A stretch of 39,925 nucleotides of DNA from Deltaproteobacteria bacterium CG11_big_fil_rev_8_21_14_0_20_47_16 (GTDB lineage Bacteria > UBA10199 > GCA-002796325 > 1-14-0-20-47-16), in assembly GCA_002796325.1 (NCBI GenBank), contig PCXA01000010.1, forward strand, positions 76,181 through 116,105. Reading direction: 5' to 3'. The notes under the pieces are model-generated. The model was given only the letters and a program-made list of their open reading frames with translations, had not been told where the DNA came from and made no database searches. The translations under genes and the position numbers were made by a program. Of the stretch, positions 1-8,722 are shown piece by piece (positions within the stretch are counted from its first letter, which is position 1; each line of letters begins with the position of its first letter).

Positions 1-1
1 A

Positions 2-2851
2 GATATGTTGGCTACCTGCAAAGCATTGGATCCGAATACACAAAACGCACTATTCCAAAAAGCGAAAATTAACCGACAACCTATTGCGGATATTCGTAAC
101 GTAGGCTCAGGTTCATCTGAAGTTGTTTTTTCAGCACAAGAAGTAGATCCTTATATTGAATTTCCGTCGGTCCCTGGAGGAACGTTTGGCACTGTCATTG
201 GGGGGGGGGAGGGGGATGATACATGGAATGATGGTATTGTAACTTTGTCCGCAACACCCATTAATTTCTCAGCCACTTCAAACTATGCCAGAACGACATT
301 AGTGCTATCGCGCCTTTTGCCGAGCAAAGCCAACCAGAAGAAGATTTTACAATTGGTGGGATTTTCACCTTCATTTTTGGACAAATCACCAAAAACCAAT
401 CAGGTAAATGATTGCCTCATGGTTACTGGAAAAGATGCACAGGGCAATGATACATATGGCCCCAAGAACGACCCAAATCTCCTTGTCAATGGATGTGTGG
501 GTGAGAGCTTAAGTGTCGGTATTGTCGCTCCCCATTTGTTTCAAAATGCCAATGTTACGCTTGAGAGCCAAAATAAGTCCAAAGACTTGGTCGTCATTAA
601 TCGCGACTGGATGGGAAGCGTAAGAGGTTTTATCACAACCTATAACCGCACAGATAAAGTCCCAACCGACACAAGCATATTTTCCGACATCTGGTCGTTT
701 AATAGATCCATAACAAACATAGCGACTGGTATTCCTGAGCCATATGACATTGCTGTGCTGCACGACACAGCGGGTGTAAACCCACACGATGGCGTTGTCA
801 TTACCTCCAATGCGCAACAAGCACCACCTGCCGGCAACTCACTTGCCTATTCCATTTATTACTATAAATCCGGGATGCTCGCCAATGGTGTACCGAATGT
901 TGCCGCGAGTCTTGCTGGCTTTGTCACAAAACCAAATCCCCAAACGCCCAATCAGGTAGTTACGGGGGGATTTGGACCATATCGCGTTTACTCCAAAGAT
1001 TTTAATAAGGATGGCTGTGCAGACATTTTACTCACTCGTGCCAAAATTGTCGAAGATGCTGCAAAACCAGGTACTATGCTCATCACTATGGCACCTTATT
1101 TTGAACAGTATTTTCGGATCAAGGATGGCCAAGGTGAATGCACTGGATTTCAAGTCGTTCCTAACAGGATTAATATTCCGGCACTCGACCCTGCGCAGCC
1201 CCCCCAAGTCTCCAGTTTGGCAATTGCCGATTTTGATAAAGATGGGGTTGATGACATCATGGTGGGCGACCTTAACACTTACTTGAGCCCAAAGACAAAA
1301 GCCCGTGAAAACTATGTCTATTTTATCAAAGGCACACCAACAGGACTTGTGACCACTCTTAATCCTCAATCCTTACCCAAATATCGGGTTAACACCATTT
1401 CGCAGGACAATAATAACAATGGTATTGTTGACATCAAGGCGGATAAGTTTGGCAATTTGGCAGCTGTCATTGCAACACCTGTCACGTATCCTCCTCTTGT
1501 AAAACCTCACACTGGTGCTTGTCTAGCAATGCCCTGTAATTCGAGCGCAGCTCCATTGAAGCAGCAACCTATTGCGGATAATCGTCCCATTCATCATGAA
1601 GATCGCGTTGTTGATTTAAATAGCGGTACAATTGCTTACTCAAGCGAACTCAAATCGGTATTTACGCCCATCAATTTGGGCCAGAATATTCCAGAGGTAA
1701 CGGTCTTACTCAATAAAGTAGTGGTTGGTCACACACCACCGCCACCCGTAGCTTGCCCGAATGGCGATCTAGAGTGTATTTGTAAACAAAATCCCGACTT
1801 ACAGTTCTGCAAATGCATCGCTGATCCAAATGCGCCGGGCTGCAAGGCAGCACTCAATCAGCAATCCACTTGCTGTGTAGATGTTTGCCGCGGAGATTTA
1901 ACAGCACCATTTCCACAAGCCTGTGATTTTGTACGTCCATATAACGATGAAATTCGCAAAATTACCGGTCTTTGCATTGATGTACTCGCCCCTCCTGAAG
2001 GAGCTCAGTATCACATCTCTTGCACACTACCTGATGCGACAGCGATGGACTTGAATGATGGGCATGCCTACATGCAGGTTTTCAAAACCGGCCAAATTCC
2101 CAAAAACTACTTTAAAGGGCTACGACCTATTGCCAGCCAAAATGTTCTCAAGTCGCCTGTACTGCTCAATCCGGTGACAACAGAAGTGACTGGCAATAAC
2201 GCTGCATTTGATGTGACAAAGCTACCTGTACCTAATTTTGATTTCAATAATTTAGACGCAATCATGCCCGACGCGGTCGTTAATCAGGCACCCGGCATCA
2301 CGCAAATCAATGACGTCTTACAGATCGAGACCTTCATGGCGGACAACAATGCCGGATTATCCGCATCTCAAAATTCCGGAAATGGACAGAAGGGGAATGG
2401 TGCGAAGGTACCATTAATTGATCTGAAAGGTTTTACAAGTCCTCCAGGTTGTCTATGGGAAGATTCCACATGTCCCGAAATGATGCCACTTCCACCTCCA
2501 CCACAGGAGTTTGTAGATGCCATTCGCAAAATGGTAGCCCAGTATGAGGCTGAAGGAAAACCCATCACACAAGATGTGTTGGTCGATGCTATGAAGACCA
2601 TGAATGTGGGTCCCGAATTCATGCACCAACAATTTATCATTCCAAACGCTCAAAAGGATGCAAACAATAATTTAGCTCCTGTAGTCATTCCACAGCAACT
2701 ATCCATGATGGGTTCCAATGTGACAGGCGGCTGTGGTTGTAGCATTAGCACACGGCCTGATTTGCATAACACACTTGAACCACTGCTAATGGCTCTTACA
2801 AGCCTCGCAGGAATGGTGATTCTCCGTCGCCGAACGGTCAAAAAGCATTGA
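2..2851 (+). CDS. FG-GAP/VCBS-like surface protein with MYXO-CTERM-like C-terminal anchor, 5' partial
   Basis: The reading frame is open to the window edge, so the true start and signal peptide probably lie upstream; at least 948 residues are present. Counting from the ATG at 5, three Asp/Asn-rich calcium-loop motifs typical of FG-GAP or VCBS beta-propeller blades appear: DFNKDGCADI near 332, DFDKDGVDDI near 409 and DNNNNGIVDI near 468. A Cys-rich segment (about 582-632) follows, with CICK and CKC clusters. The C-terminus has GGCGCS, then a hydrophobic helix and RRRTVKKH, the layout of MYXO-CTERM and GlyGly-CTERM sorting signals (short Cys/Gly motif, transmembrane helix, basic tail). I infer a secreted, surface-anchored protein whose tail is processed by a rhombosortase-like protease. 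Function is unknown. A run of ten G lies at 200-209. An outer-membrane OmpA-type gene follows 33 bp downstream. Confidence 0.7.
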   Translation, partial: DMLATCKALDPNTQNALFQKAKINRQPIADIRNVGSGSSEVVFSAQEVDPYIEFPSVPGGTFGTVIGGGEGDDTWNDGIVTLSATPINFSATSNYARTTLVLSRLLPSKANQKKILQLVGFSPSFLDKSPKTNQVNDCLMVTGKDAQGNDTYGPKNDPNLLVNGCVGESLSVGIVAPHLFQNANVTLESQNKSKDLVVINRDWMGSVRGFITTYNRTDKVPTDTSIFSDIWSFNRSITNIATGIPEPYDIAVLHDTAGVNPHDGVVITSNAQQAPPAGNSLAYSIYYYKSGMLANGVPNVAASLAGFVTKPNPQTPNQVVTGGFGPYRVYSKDFNKDGCADILLTRAKIVEDAAKPGTMLITMAPYFEQYFRIKDGQGECTGFQVVPNRINIPALDPAQPPQVSSLAIADFDKDGVDDIMVGDLNTYLSPKTKARENYVYFIKGTPTGLVTTLNPQSLPKYRVNTISQDNNNNGIVDIKADKFGNLAAVIATPVTYPPLVKPHTGACLAMPCNSSAAPLKQQPIADNRPIHHEDRVVDLNSGTIAYSSELKSVFTPINLGQNIPEVTVLLNKVVVGHTPPPPVACPNGDLECICKQNPDLQFCKCIADPNAPGCKAALNQQSTCCVDVCRGDLTAPFPQACDFVRPYNDEIRKITGLCIDVLAPPEGAQYHISCTLPDATAMDLNDGHAYMQVFKTGQIPKNYFKGLRPIASQNVLKSPVLLNPVTTEVTGNNAAFDVTKLPVPNFDFNNLDAIMPDAVVNQAPGITQINDVLQIETFMADNNAGLSASQNSGNGQKGNGAKVPLIDLKGFTSPPGCLWEDSTCPEMMPLPPPPQEFVDAIRKMVAQYEAEGKPITQDVLVDAMKTMNVGPEFMHQQFIIPNAQKDANNNLAPVVIPQQLSMMGSNVTGGCGCSISTRPDLHNTLEPLLMALTSLAGMVILRRRTVKKH

Positions 2852-2884
2852 CTTTAAAGCCATGTTCAATGTAAACGCCCGGAT

Positions 2885-4210
2885 ATGTTGATTAAACGGC
2901 ACGTTGCGTGGCTTACCCTTGGCATCCTGTTGGCACTCTCACAAAGTGCTGGCGCGACGTCACGGCCCCAAGCCTACATTTTTAACCCATCACCCGATAT
3001 TACCCGCTACCTCAATACCCGTCAGGCCGAAAACTTGCGGCAGTGGCATTTTGGTGCCGGTCTCTTTTTTGATTATGGGCGCAACCCAATTAAGGTTGTC
3101 GATCTCACCACAGGCGCTACACAACGCATTGTTGGCAATTTGGTCATGGGTCATGCCACGGGATCTGTTGGTTTTACTAATTGGTTCCAACTTGGTTTGG
3201 ACATTCCAATGGAGCTCTACGAAACATACTCCAGCCCTAACGCCGGCGCTGTAGCCGGCGGCCCAACGCAAAAGTATGCAGGCAAGATGGGGGACCTCCG
3301 GGCAGAAGCGCAGTTCCAAATCCTGGATATTAATCGCTACAATATTGGTGTCGCTGTAGCGCCATTCGCGCAATTCCCTACAGGTAAAAAAGATATTTTC
3401 ATTTCAAATGAACAATACAGTGGCGGTGTTCGCGGTATTGTCGAAGGTAAAATCAAAGATCGTGCGTGGATCTCGGGTAACATTGGTTACCAGTATCTTC
3501 AAAAGAATCAGTATTTTTCGGGCGATCCCAATGCCAGCATTGGCAGTTTGTTGCTCTTCGGCGTTGGTGCTCACGTTAAAATTGCAAAAGGCTTCTCATT
3601 CATCGGTGAAGGTATGGGAGAAACAGTACTCAGCAATGCCTTTAAAACAACCAATCAAACGCCCATCTCTTTACTTGGTGGTTTTCGATACACCATCGAG
3701 CATGGACCCATTCAAGGATTTGAAATTACGGCAGTGGGTGGTAGTGGTATCACCAAAGGCGTAGGTGCCCCTCAGGGTGAGGCTGTTCTGAGCATCGCAT
3801 ATCGCAAACCCAACGTCGCCAATGTGCCAGAGCTAACACCCACTAATGTGGATGCACGGGCTGATGAAAAGATTCTTATTACCCAAAAAATTCACTTCGA
3901 ATTTAACCGTGCGATCATTCGTCCCATTTCGTACCCAATCCTGGATGACGTGGTGCAACTCTTGAAGCTGAATCCACAGATCCATAAGGTTCAAGTAGAA
4001 GGGCATACCGACTCTGTAGGTGGCGATGCCTATAACTTAAGACTATCTGAAAGCCGTGCCAAAGCGGTGGTTGCATACTTGGTCTCCAAGGGGATTGCGT
4101 CAGATCGCTTGGTTGCAGTCGGGTATGGCAAATCACGGCCAATCGCAGATAATAGCACTGCAGAAGGCCGTGCCAAAAACCGCCGCACTGAATTCACCGT
4201 TATTCAATAA
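2885..4210 (+). CDS. OmpA-family outer-membrane protein
   Basis: This 441-residue protein begins with a Sec signal peptide (MLIKRH, hydrophobic core, cleavage after SAGA near residue 25). The middle, about 30-310, alternates short Gly/aromatic strands as expected of an outer-membrane beta-barrel. The last 115 residues form an OmpA-like peptidoglycan-binding domain: IHFEFNRAIIRP, VEGHTDSVGG, the NLRLSESRAKAVVAYL helix with the Asp/Arg-type diaminopimelate-binding environment, and the closing GRAKNRRTEF. It should link the outer membrane to the cell wall. It lies 33 bp after the surface-protein gene on the same strand, so co-transcription is plausible. No clear Shine-Dalgarno precedes the ATG, but the signal peptide fixes the start closely. 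Family assignment is secure; the barrel's specific role is not known. Confidence 0.85.
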   Translation: MLIKRHVAWLTLGILLALSQSAGATSRPQAYIFNPSPDITRYLNTRQAENLRQWHFGAGLFFDYGRNPIKVVDLTTGATQRIVGNLVMGHATGSVGFTNWFQLGLDIPMELYETYSSPNAGAVAGGPTQKYAGKMGDLRAEAQFQILDINRYNIGVAVAPFAQFPTGKKDIFISNEQYSGGVRGIVEGKIKDRAWISGNIGYQYLQKNQYFSGDPNASIGSLLLFGVGAHVKIAKGFSFIGEGMGETVLSNAFKTTNQTPISLLGGFRYTIEHGPIQGFEITAVGGSGITKGVGAPQGEAVLSIAYRKPNVANVPELTPTNVDARADEKILITQKIHFEFNRAIIRPISYPILDDVVQLLKLNPQIHKVQVEGHTDSVGGDAYNLRLSESRAKAVVAYLVSKGIASDRLVAVGYGKSRPIADNSTAEGRAKNRRTEFTVIQ

Positions 4211-4255
4211 TTGTCATTGTAGACATCCGCCGGCCATGGCAATTCTGATAGTGTC

Positions 4256-6370
4256 ATGACAAGCACACAGCCTAACAACCCACTAGCAACCCCTGTTCAA
4301 TATGTGAAAGGCGTTGGGCCACGTATCGCCGCACTACTGGAGAAGCGGGGCATTACGACCGTTGAACATCTCTTTTTCCATCTACCCACGCGCTACATTG
4401 ATCGACGTAATGTCAGTAAAATTTCACAACTCACCATTGGTAAAGACCGCACCACGGTTGCCCGTGTTCAATCACAGGGAGCACGTATTATTGGGCGTGG
4501 GCGGCGTGTCTATGAAGTTGTTTTCACGGACGGCACTGGCCAGCTCATCGCCCGTTGGTTCCGCTTTAATGGCAAGATTATGGGTAAACGTTTTTTACTG
4601 GATACGGACTACTTGCTTGCAGGGGATGTGAGTTTCTTTGGCCGTGGTAAGCAGATGATCCACCCTGAAATTGAAAGCATGTCAGACCCAGAGGATTCAC
4701 TCATTGGTGGTCGCATCTTGCCCATATACCCCTCCACTGAAGGACTCAGCCAGCGCATGATCCGCAAGATCATGAAAAATGCGTGGGAAAAGTTTGGAAG
4801 CGACATTGGCGACAGCCTTCCAGCGCCACTTAAAATATCCAATCGTATCGCACCGCTACGGGTATCCCTCTCATGTCTTCACTTTCCACCCGCCAACTTC
4901 GAGGTTGACTCCTTAAATCAACACTCGAACGAAATGCATCAAGGGGTTGTTTTTGAAGAATCTTTCTTCTTCTTTTTAGGTTTAGGGATCCGAAACCAAG
5001 CGATTGAACACAAAAAGACAACTGCCTATCCATTGCCATCATCATTAGCCGAGCAGGGGAGAAGAACACTCCCATTCGAGCTCACAGGGGACCAGAAAAC
5101 TGTGCTCTCTGAAATTGCAACAGATCTTGGTCGTGATGTCCCGATGCATCGTATGTTGCAGGGTGACGTCGGCTCAGGAAAAACAGTTGTTGCGCTATTG
5201 TCAGCACTTCAGGTCGTTGGACTTGGTGATCAAGTGGCGCTCATGGCCCCGACAGAACTCCTAGCCCAACAACATTATCACTCGTTTAAGCGCGTTTTAG
5301 ATGATCTGAGAATTCCTGTAGCGTGTCTAACATCCCAAGTGAAAGGCAAGGAACGCCGCGCAATTTATGAGGCATTATCAGATGGCAGTCTACCGATCAT
5401 TGTGGGAACGCATGCACTGATTCAAGAGGATGTCCGCTTTAAAAAATTGGGCATGGTCATTATCGATGAGCAGCATCGCTTTGGTGTTCTCCAACGTCAG
5501 GACATGATGCAGAAGGGGATAAACCCACACTTGCTCGTCATGACCGCCACCCCCATTCCCCGCACACTATCGATGACGATTTATGGTGACTTAAATGTCT
5601 CGATTATTCGTGAAATGCCCCCGGGACGGCGGCCCGTTGTCACCAAAATCTACCGCGAATCTCTCCGAGAAAAGCTCTATCATGGCATGCGCGTGGAGCT
5701 GGAAAAGGGTCATCAAATTTATGTCGTCTATCCACTCATTGAAGAAAGTGAAAAGATGGACCTTAAAAATGCCACAGATATGGCTGCAAAGTTGGCAGAA
5801 GTTTTTGAACCAAAGTTTAAAGTTGCTCTTTTGCACGGCAAGATGAAGGGCGATGAAAAAGAATCCATCATGCAATCCTTTAAGGACAAGAAGGCCCAAG
5901 TCTTAGTCACCACATCTGTGATTGAGGTTGGCGTTGATGTGCCAAATGCTACCGTTATGGTGATTGAACATGCCGAACGGTTTGGCTTATCCCAACTGCA
6001 CCAGCTCCGTGGCCGTATCGGAAGAAGTGATATTCAATCCTATTGCATTCTCTTAAATCATGGTGCACCCGGTAGTGCGTCTGTAGACCGCATGCAGATT
6101 TTAGAGAACTCCACGGATGGCTTTGCCATCGCAGAAGCTGACTTAGAAATTCGTGGCCCAGGTGAATTTTTGGGAACCCGACAATCTGGGCTCCCAGACC
6201 TACAGGTCACCAACCTGGCACGCGATGGGGATATCTTGAGCCGGGCAAAAGAGGCCGCTTTTCGCATTCTTTTCCAAGATCCCAAACTTAGCGCACCTGA
6301 AAATCAGGGCCTCCGCGAAACGGTTGCCCGTCGCTGGGCCCATAAACTGTCATTGGGCGATGTAGCCTAG
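4256..6370 (+). CDS. recG: ATP-dependent DNA helicase RecG
   Basis: RecG remodels stalled replication forks and branch-migrates Holliday junctions. The 704-residue length is normal for the family. The N-terminal third holds the wedge/OB-fold domain (VKGVGPRIAALLEKRGI, then FTDGTGQLIARWF). The helicase core follows with Walker A GDVGSGKT near residue 303, motif II DEQHRFG near 404, motif III MTATPIPRTL, and motif VI QLRGRIGRS near 583, ending with the family's GEFLGTRQSGLPDL. All catalytic motifs are intact. No strong ribosome binding site is visible upstream of the ATG. It follows the OmpA-type gene by 45 bp and precedes lipA by 56 bp, so it may be part of a loose plus-strand transcription unit. 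Confidence 0.96.
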   Translation: MTSTQPNNPLATPVQYVKGVGPRIAALLEKRGITTVEHLFFHLPTRYIDRRNVSKISQLTIGKDRTTVARVQSQGARIIGRGRRVYEVVFTDGTGQLIARWFRFNGKIMGKRFLLDTDYLLAGDVSFFGRGKQMIHPEIESMSDPEDSLIGGRILPIYPSTEGLSQRMIRKIMKNAWEKFGSDIGDSLPAPLKISNRIAPLRVSLSCLHFPPANFEVDSLNQHSNEMHQGVVFEESFFFFLGLGIRNQAIEHKKTTAYPLPSSLAEQGRRTLPFELTGDQKTVLSEIATDLGRDVPMHRMLQGDVGSGKTVVALLSALQVVGLGDQVALMAPTELLAQQHYHSFKRVLDDLRIPVACLTSQVKGKERRAIYEALSDGSLPIIVGTHALIQEDVRFKKLGMVIIDEQHRFGVLQRQDMMQKGINPHLLVMTATPIPRTLSMTIYGDLNVSIIREMPPGRRPVVTKIYRESLREKLYHGMRVELEKGHQIYVVYPLIEESEKMDLKNATDMAAKLAEVFEPKFKVALLHGKMKGDEKESIMQSFKDKKAQVLVTTSVIEVGVDVPNATVMVIEHAERFGLSQLHQLRGRIGRSDIQSYCILLNHGAPGSASVDRMQILENSTDGFAIAEADLEIRGPGEFLGTRQSGLPDLQVTNLARDGDILSRAKEAAFRILFQDPKLSAPENQGLRETVARRWAHKLSLGDVA

Positions 6371-6426
6371 CCCCACAGTCAATAAACTCTTTACATTACA
6401 GGCATTTGCTGGCAGTTCGTTCACAT

Positions 6427-7302
6427 ATGACTGAAACAGTTCAAGTCGCCCCACGGCGCCGCCTGCCAGAGTGGCTTAAGAAGACAACTGGAACACCTGA
6501 CGCTATTCACGACATGAAAGTGCGTCTGCGCGGTAACCGATTGCATACTGTTTGCGAAGAAGCCCGCTGCCCCAATTTGACCGAATGTTTCTCGCGTGGC
6601 GTTTCCACCATTATGATTGCAGGGGACATCTGCACACGCAGCTGTCGTTTCTGCGCGGTTAAAACCGGTCGCCCCAATCCGCTTGATCCCAATGAACCAC
6701 TGAATACCGCACAGATGGTCGAAGCCATGGCATTGCGCCATGTGGTTTTAACATCTGTAGACCGCGATGACTTGGAAGATGGTGGCGCAGCACACTGGGC
6801 GGAAACCATCCGTGCCGTGCGTGAACGCACACCTAAAGTAGTTGTTGAAGTGCTTACCCCTGACTTTGATGGACGCGAATCTGACTTACATGTCGTTTGC
6901 AAAGCAAGCCCACATATTTTCAATCACAATATGGAAACGGTTCGTCGCCTCACACCACAGGTGCGTAGCCGCGCAAAATATGATCGTTCATTGTCAGTTT
7001 TAAAATTTGTCGCCACACAGTACCCCCATATTCCAGCCAAATCTGGTATCATGGTGGGCTTGGGTGAAACAAAAAATGAAGTCTTTGAAGCATTACGCGA
7101 TCTCAAAGATGCGGGCTGCAAGTACATTACTATTGGACAATACTTGCAACCCACACAAAAACATATGCCGGTTGCCAGCTTTATTCACCCGGATGAGTTT
7201 CAGGAATATGTTCAGTATGGTCACTCAATTGGGCTCAAACATATTTTTGCAGGACCATTTGTACGTAGTTCATATATGGCCGACCACCAAGTCGAGCTCT
7301 AG
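6427..7302 (+). CDS. lipA: Lipoyl synthase
   Basis: LipA is a radical-SAM enzyme that inserts two sulfur atoms into protein-bound octanoyl groups to give the lipoyl cofactor of 2-oxoacid dehydrogenases and the glycine cleavage system. Both iron-sulfur cluster motifs are present: the auxiliary cluster CX4CX5C (C43, C48, C54 in CEEARCPNLTEC) and the radical-SAM CX3CX2C (CTRSCRFC, C69-C76). The C-terminal RSSY, whose Ser ligates the auxiliary cluster, is also there. I place the start at the ATG at 6427, giving 291 residues; an in-frame TTG at 6406 would add seven residues but fits the family less well. No lipB octanoyltransferase gene is adjacent in this window. glpX starts 8 bp downstream. Confidence 0.96.
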   Translation: MTETVQVAPRRRLPEWLKKTTGTPDAIHDMKVRLRGNRLHTVCEEARCPNLTECFSRGVSTIMIAGDICTRSCRFCAVKTGRPNPLDPNEPLNTAQMVEAMALRHVVLTSVDRDDLEDGGAAHWAETIRAVRERTPKVVVEVLTPDFDGRESDLHVVCKASPHIFNHNMETVRRLTPQVRSRAKYDRSLSVLKFVATQYPHIPAKSGIMVGLGETKNEVFEALRDLKDAGCKYITIGQYLQPTQKHMPVASFIHPDEFQEYVQYGHSIGLKHIFAGPFVRSSYMADHQVEL

Positions 7303-7310
7303 GGGGAAAC

Positions 7311-8279
7311 ATGGATCGTAATCTAGCGTTAGAGATGGTGCGTGTTACTGAAGCAGCAGCAATTGCATCAGCTCAGTGGATGGGTTTGGGTAATGAGCAT
7401 GCAGCTGATCAAGCTGCGGTTGATGCAATGCGCACAGCACTCAATGACATGGATATCGCAGGACGTGTTGTTATCGGGGAAGGGGAACGCGATGAAGCCC
7501 CCATGCTCTATATTGGTGAAGAAGTTGGACGTGGCAATGGCCCTCAAATTGACATCGCACTCGATCCACTCGAAGGAACAACGCTTACCGCTACAGGTGC
7601 CGCAAACGCGTTGGCTGTTATCGCTATTGCTGAGCGCGGAAACTTTCTGAATGCACCTGACACTTACATGAAAAAATTGGCAGTAGGGCCTGAAGCCAAG
7701 GGTGCTATCGATATCACCAAAAGCCCAACCGAAAATCTTGTGAGCATTGCAAGAGCCAAAAAGTGCAAGGTTGAAGAACTAACAGTCATGATCCTAGATC
7801 GTCCACGACATGAAGACATTATTGCCGAAGTACGCAAGTCCGGTGCACGCATCAAGTTGCTCACAGATGGTGACGTATCAGGTGCTATTGCCACCTGCAG
7901 CTTGCGTCATACTGCAGACGTTCTGATGGGTACAGGCGGTGCCCCTGAGGGTGTGATTGCTGCTGCTGCGCTCAAGTGCTTGGGCGGAGACTTCCAAGGC
8001 CAATTGGTCTTCCGCACCGAAAGCGAAAAATCGCGTGCCCAAAAAATGGGAATCACAGACTTTGACCGCATTTATCAACGTGATGAGCTAGCCAAGGGGG
8101 ATGTCATGTTTGCGGCAACGGGTGTCACCGATGGTGACTATCTGAAGGGTGTCACATTCCAAGGTGGCGGTGCCAGCACCCACTCCATCATTATGCGGTC
8201 TGCCACTGGAACCGTCCGGTATATCGACGCGATTCACCGAGCTCTCAAAAAACCAGGACGAACGGCGGCCACAAAATGA
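7311..8279 (+). CDS. glpX: Class II fructose-1,6-bisphosphatase
   Basis: GlpX hydrolyses fructose 1,6-bisphosphate to fructose 6-phosphate in gluconeogenesis, using divalent metal. The 322-residue protein shows the class II hallmarks: WMGLGNEHAADQAAVDAMR, the metal-binding GEGERDEAPMLYIGEEVG, and DPLEGT. A clear Shine-Dalgarno (AGGGGG) sits six bases before the ATG and overlaps the lipA stop region. Its last bases overlap the START-like gene in an ATGA junction at 8276-8279, so those two are translationally coupled. Some GlpX proteins also hydrolyse sedoheptulose 1,7-bisphosphate; the sequence does not decide this. Confidence 0.95.
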   Translation: MDRNLALEMVRVTEAAAIASAQWMGLGNEHAADQAAVDAMRTALNDMDIAGRVVIGEGERDEAPMLYIGEEVGRGNGPQIDIALDPLEGTTLTATGAANALAVIAIAERGNFLNAPDTYMKKLAVGPEAKGAIDITKSPTENLVSIARAKKCKVEELTVMILDRPRHEDIIAEVRKSGARIKLLTDGDVSGAIATCSLRHTADVLMGTGGAPEGVIAAAALKCLGGDFQGQLVFRTESEKSRAQKMGITDFDRIYQRDELAKGDVMFAATGVTDGDYLKGVTFQGGGASTHSIIMRSATGTVRYIDAIHRALKKPGRTAATK

Positions 8280-8704
8280 GTGATGTCTCTCGCGAAATTG
8301 TCGTTGAGGCCCCCATTGCAATCGCATTCGATGTCATCACCAATTTTGCCCAATATCCAAAATTCTTAAAAGACATGAAGGCAGTCAAGGTGATTAAAGC
8401 CACCAAGACATCTGCTGATGTTTTTTTTAGATTGGATCTTATTAGAGATGTTGAATACACATTGAGCTTCAAACTCAAGTCGCCGACATCTGTTACATGG
8501 AAACTGGTGGAAGGTAGTATGTTCAAAAAGAACACCGGCAGCTGGAAGCTCAAAAAGTTAGATGCCAACACCACAGAATTGACCTACACACTCGAAGTTG
8601 ATTTTGGTCTTTTCGTTCCAAGCATGATCAGTAAAATGCTCATTTCTCAATCACTTCCTGCAACACTTAAGGCCTTCAAAACACGCATCGAATCTTTGGC
8701 TTAG
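8276..8704 (+). CDS. SRPBCC/START-like (polyketide cyclase/dehydrase, COQ10/RatA type) protein
   Basis: This 142-residue protein has the single-domain helix-grip pattern of the SRPBCC superfamily: an opening REIVVEAPIAIAFDVITNFAQYPKFLKDMKAV, a run of alternating beta strands, and a long C-terminal amphipathic helix ending LKAFKTRIESLA. Relatives bind hydrophobic ligands such as quinones or lipids; the ligand here cannot be read from sequence. The ATG overlaps the glpX stop (ATGA). It is the last gene of the plus-strand run and converges on shc with only 18 bp between stop codons and no visible hairpin terminator. Position next to a triterpene cyclase might hint at lipid handling, but the genes are on opposite strands. 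Confidence 0.75.
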   Translation: MSDVSREIVVEAPIAIAFDVITNFAQYPKFLKDMKAVKVIKATKTSADVFFRLDLIRDVEYTLSFKLKSPTSVTWKLVEGSMFKKNTGSWKLKKLDANTTELTYTLEVDFGLFVPSMISKMLISQSLPATLKAFKTRIESLA

Positions 8705-8722
8705 TTCACGATTCTATATAAT

